Assembly (NCBI GenBank): GCA_030668755.1
Contig: DAOVEW010000072.1
Location: 1-6,403, forward strand
From: Bacillota bacterium
GTDB taxonomy: Bacteria > Armatimonadota > Hebobacteria > Hebobacterales > Hebobacteraceae
Reading direction: 5' to 3'
Length of the DNA: 6,403 bases
Shown: one piece after another, positions 4,564 to 6,403 of the stretch
How positions within the stretch are numbered: position 1 is the first letter of the stretch
How the letters are laid out: each line of letters starts with the position of its first letter
Notes under the pieces: model-generated
Databases searched by the model: none
What the model was told of the DNA's origin: nothing
What the model saw: only the letters and a program-made list of their open reading frames with translations
Position numbers and translations under genes: made by a program

Positions 4564-6403
4564 ATGGCTCCCCTAGCCGGGCCGCATACAGCAGCACGCC
4601 GTGCTGCTCACGCTCTGCCGTCCCGCTCATCGGGCTTGCGCCGCAGGCCCCCTTGCATCCGCGTCTGTGGTTCCCTCTCATTCGTCTTCGCCGCGCTTTT
4701 CTCTGTTCTCTGGCCATCTCCCGCATACGCCTACATAGGTCCGGGAGCGGGCTTCGCCGTGCTCGGCTCCTTCCTGGTCATGGTGGCCGCTGTCGCCCTG
4801 GGCGGACTGGTGCTCGTCACCTGGCCCGTTCGCTTTCTCGTCCGCTCTCGCCGCCGACGCCGCGCCTACTCCCAGAGCCGAACGGACCGCGTCGTCGTCC
4901 TCGGTTTCGACGGCATGGACCCCGAGGTCGCCGATGAGATGATGGCGGCCGGCCGCCTTCCCAACCTCGCCAGGCTTCGCGACCGCGGCACGTACGCGCG
5001 ACTGGCGACGACCTGTCCTGCCATTTCCCCCGTGGCCTGGTCTTCGTTCATGACAGGAACCACGCCCGGCCGGCACGGGATCTTCGACTTCCTGCATCGT
5101 GACCCGCGCACCTACCTGCCGGACCTCTCCTCCGCCCAGATCCGGCCGCCGCGGCGCATGCTCAGCCTGGGCGGCCTTCACATCCCGCTCGGCCGTCCCA
5201 TCATCCGTCTCCTGCGGCGGAGCAAGCCCTTCTGGACGGTTCTGGGCGAGCACGGCATCTTCTCATCGGTGCTCCGCGTCCCGATCACCTTCCCGCCCGA
5301 GCGCTTCAACGGCCTGCTGCTGTCGGGCATGTGCGTGCCGGACCTGCGCGGCACCCAGGGCTCTTTCACTTTCTTCACGACGGACGCCAGCGCGGACCGA
5401 GACAACATCGGAGGCGAGCGGCGGCCGCTGGCGGCCCGCGACGGCTGCTACCACGGCTCGCTCCCCGGTCCGCCGCGGCCCGGCGCCTCCGACCAGCAGC
5501 CGGCCGAGACTCCGTTCCGCCTCCGTCCAGGCCCGGGCGAGGCAGCCCGACTGGCGATTGATGGGCAGCACATCCTCTTGCAGAAGGGCGAATACTCCGA
5601 CTGGGTGCCGATCAACTTCCGCCTCGGCCCCGGGATGCGGGCCGGGGGCATCTGCCGCTTCTACCTGAAAGCCCTACAGCCCGAGGTGCAGCTCTACGTG
5701 TCCCCAATCAACATCGACCCGGAGCGGCCCGCGCTTCCCATCTCTCATCCGGCGGCGTACTCCATCTACCTCTCCAAGCGCCTCGGCCGCTTCGCCACCC
5801 TCGGGCTTGCAGAGGATACCTGGGCGCTGAACGAAGGGGTCCTCGACGACGCCAGCTTCCTCCGCCAGTGTCAGCTCCTCTGCGACGAGCGCGAGCGCAT
5901 GCTCCTCAATGCCCTCGAGAACACCCGGGATGGCTGCGTCGTCTGCGTCTTCGATACGACCGACCGAGTTCAGCATATGTACTGGCGGTATCGTGACCCA
6001 GATCATCCGGCCCCGCTGGAGGAGAATGCGAGCGCCTTCCGTGAGGTGATCGAGGCATCCTACGTACAGGCCGACACGATCGCGGGCAAGGTGCTCGACC
6101 AGTTGGGAGAGCGCGACACGCTCTTCATCATGTCCGACCACGGCTTCAAGTCCTTCCGCCGCGGCGTGAACCTGAACGCCTGGCTGCTGCGTGAGGGCTA
6201 CCTCGCCCTGAAGGACGGGGCAACAGGTGAGTCGGAGTGGCTGCGCGAGGTGGACTGGGAGCAGACTCGCGCCTACGCAATGGGGCTGGCCGGACTCTAC
6301 CTCAACGTGCGGGGTCGCGAGGCCAACGGCGTCGTCGCGGCCGATGAAGCTCAGGCCCTGAAGCAGGAGCTGATCGAGAAGCTCTCGGGCCTGCGCGACG
6401 AGG
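4564..6403 (+). CDS. Alkaline phosphatase family protein, type I phosphodiesterase/nucleotide pyrophosphatase-like, membrane-anchored (gene D, C-terminus cut by window edge)
   Basis: The frame is open from 4564 to the right edge (613 codons). Residues 38-50 are hydrophobic and end in P-A-Y-A, then Y-I-G-P-G-A-G (57-63), a second hydrophobic segment (64-87) and an arginine cluster (90-100). This N-terminal design recurs in a group of annotated alkaline phosphatase family proteins. The catalytic core begins with V-V-V-L-G-F-D-G-M-D (D116, D119). The nucleophile region is P-A-I-S-P-V-A-W-S-S-F-M-T-G, with Ser155 aligned to the Thr nucleophile of nucleotide pyrophosphatases, then T-P-G-R-H-G-I-F-D-F. 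Metal sites continue with D467/H471 in D-R-V-Q-H-M-Y-W and D525-H526 in S-D-H-G-F. A long insertion (about 180-455) separates the half-sites and includes a likely beta-rich part (about 315-390). The substrate is unknown. The start is uncertain: ATG 4564 has no clear Shine-Dalgarno and gives a 56-residue leader. TTG 4636 would give a more normal 32-residue one, also without a clear site. Charge distribution suggests a cytoplasmic catalytic domain. Confidence 0.88.
   Translation, partial: MAPLAGPHTAARRAAHALPSRSSGLRRRPPCIRVCGSLSFVFAALFSVLWPSPAYAYIGPGAGFAVLGSFLVMVAAVALGGLVLVTWPVRFLVRSRRRRRAYSQSRTDRVVVLGFDGMDPEVADEMMAAGRLPNLARLRDRGTYARLATTCPAISPVAWSSFMTGTTPGRHGIFDFLHRDPRTYLPDLSSAQIRPPRRMLSLGGLHIPLGRPIIRLLRRSKPFWTVLGEHGIFSSVLRVPITFPPERFNGLLLSGMCVPDLRGTQGSFTFFTTDASADRDNIGGERRPLAARDGCYHGSLPGPPRPGASDQQPAETPFRLRPGPGEAARLAIDGQHILLQKGEYSDWVPINFRLGPGMRAGGICRFYLKALQPEVQLYVSPINIDPERPALPISHPAAYSIYLSKRLGRFATLGLAEDTWALNEGVLDDASFLRQCQLLCDERERMLLNALENTRDGCVVCVFDTTDRVQHMYWRYRDPDHPAPLEENASAFREVIEASYVQADTIAGKVLDQLGERDTLFIMSDHGFKSFRRGVNLNAWLLREGYLALKDGATGESEWLREVDWEQTRAYAMGLAGLYLNVRGREANGVVAADEAQALKQELIEKLSGLRDE

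Noticed and set aside
4311..4937. 208-codon plus-strand frame across the divergent region
   Set aside because: It has no motif, is Arg/Ser/Pro-rich, and overlaps gene D in a different frame; gene D's frame holds the signal segment and metal-binding motifs.
4678..5253. 191-codon minus-strand frame opposite gene D
   Set aside because: The opposite strand encodes the conserved N-terminus and active-site region of gene D; this frame's product is low-complexity and resembles nothing.

Overview
This GC-rich bacterial window holds four protein-coding genes and no recognisable RNA gene, insertion sequence or CRISPR array. All four encode members of the alkaline phosphatase superfamily. Three on the minus strand are sulfatase-fold (PF00884-type) paralogues in tandem. 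One on the plus strand is a divergently transcribed type I phosphodiesterase / nucleotide pyrophosphatase-like protein (PF01663-type) with an N-terminal membrane hairpin. Export signals, lipoprotein-like N-termini, GTG starts and a cluster of sulfatase-like genes suit a Gram-negative environmental bacterium. Planctomycetota or related sulfatase-rich lineages are possible, but the sequence alone does not fix the taxon.

Layout: the minus-strand genes are transcribed from right to left. The first is at about 4371-2899 (gene C, putative lipoprotein), the second at 2801-1326 (gene B, signal-anchor or secreted), and the third from 1281 off the left edge (gene A, putative lipoprotein, C-terminus missing). 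Spacers are 97 and 44 nt with no terminator, and B and A have good Shine-Dalgarno sequences, so an operon C-B-A is likely. A divergent intergenic region of roughly 145-190 nt, depending on the start codons, separates gene C from the plus-strand gene D, which begins near 4564 and runs off the right edge.

Function: all three sulfatase-like proteins keep the metal-ligand motifs. These are an N-terminal D-A-[AT]-R-A-D-H, an H-F-x-P-P-H-x-P-Y block and a C-terminal D-H-G-E-x-F-G-E-H-G. None has the Cys or Ser that sulfatases convert to formylglycine; the aligned residue is Thr in each (T-[KR]-x-S-T-A-[SC]-L). They are therefore better called sulfatase-like hydrolases/transferases than sulfatases. 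A phospho-transfer or phosphodiester chemistry on envelope or extracellular substrates is a reasonable but unproven inference. Gene D has a Ser at the equivalent position, and charge distribution puts its catalytic domain on the cytoplasmic side. If right, the locus has alkaline phosphatase-fold enzymes on both sides of the membrane.

The main points for a second look are the shared Thr substitution, the tandem triplication with different anchoring, the predicted topology of gene D, and the poorly defined starts in the divergent region.
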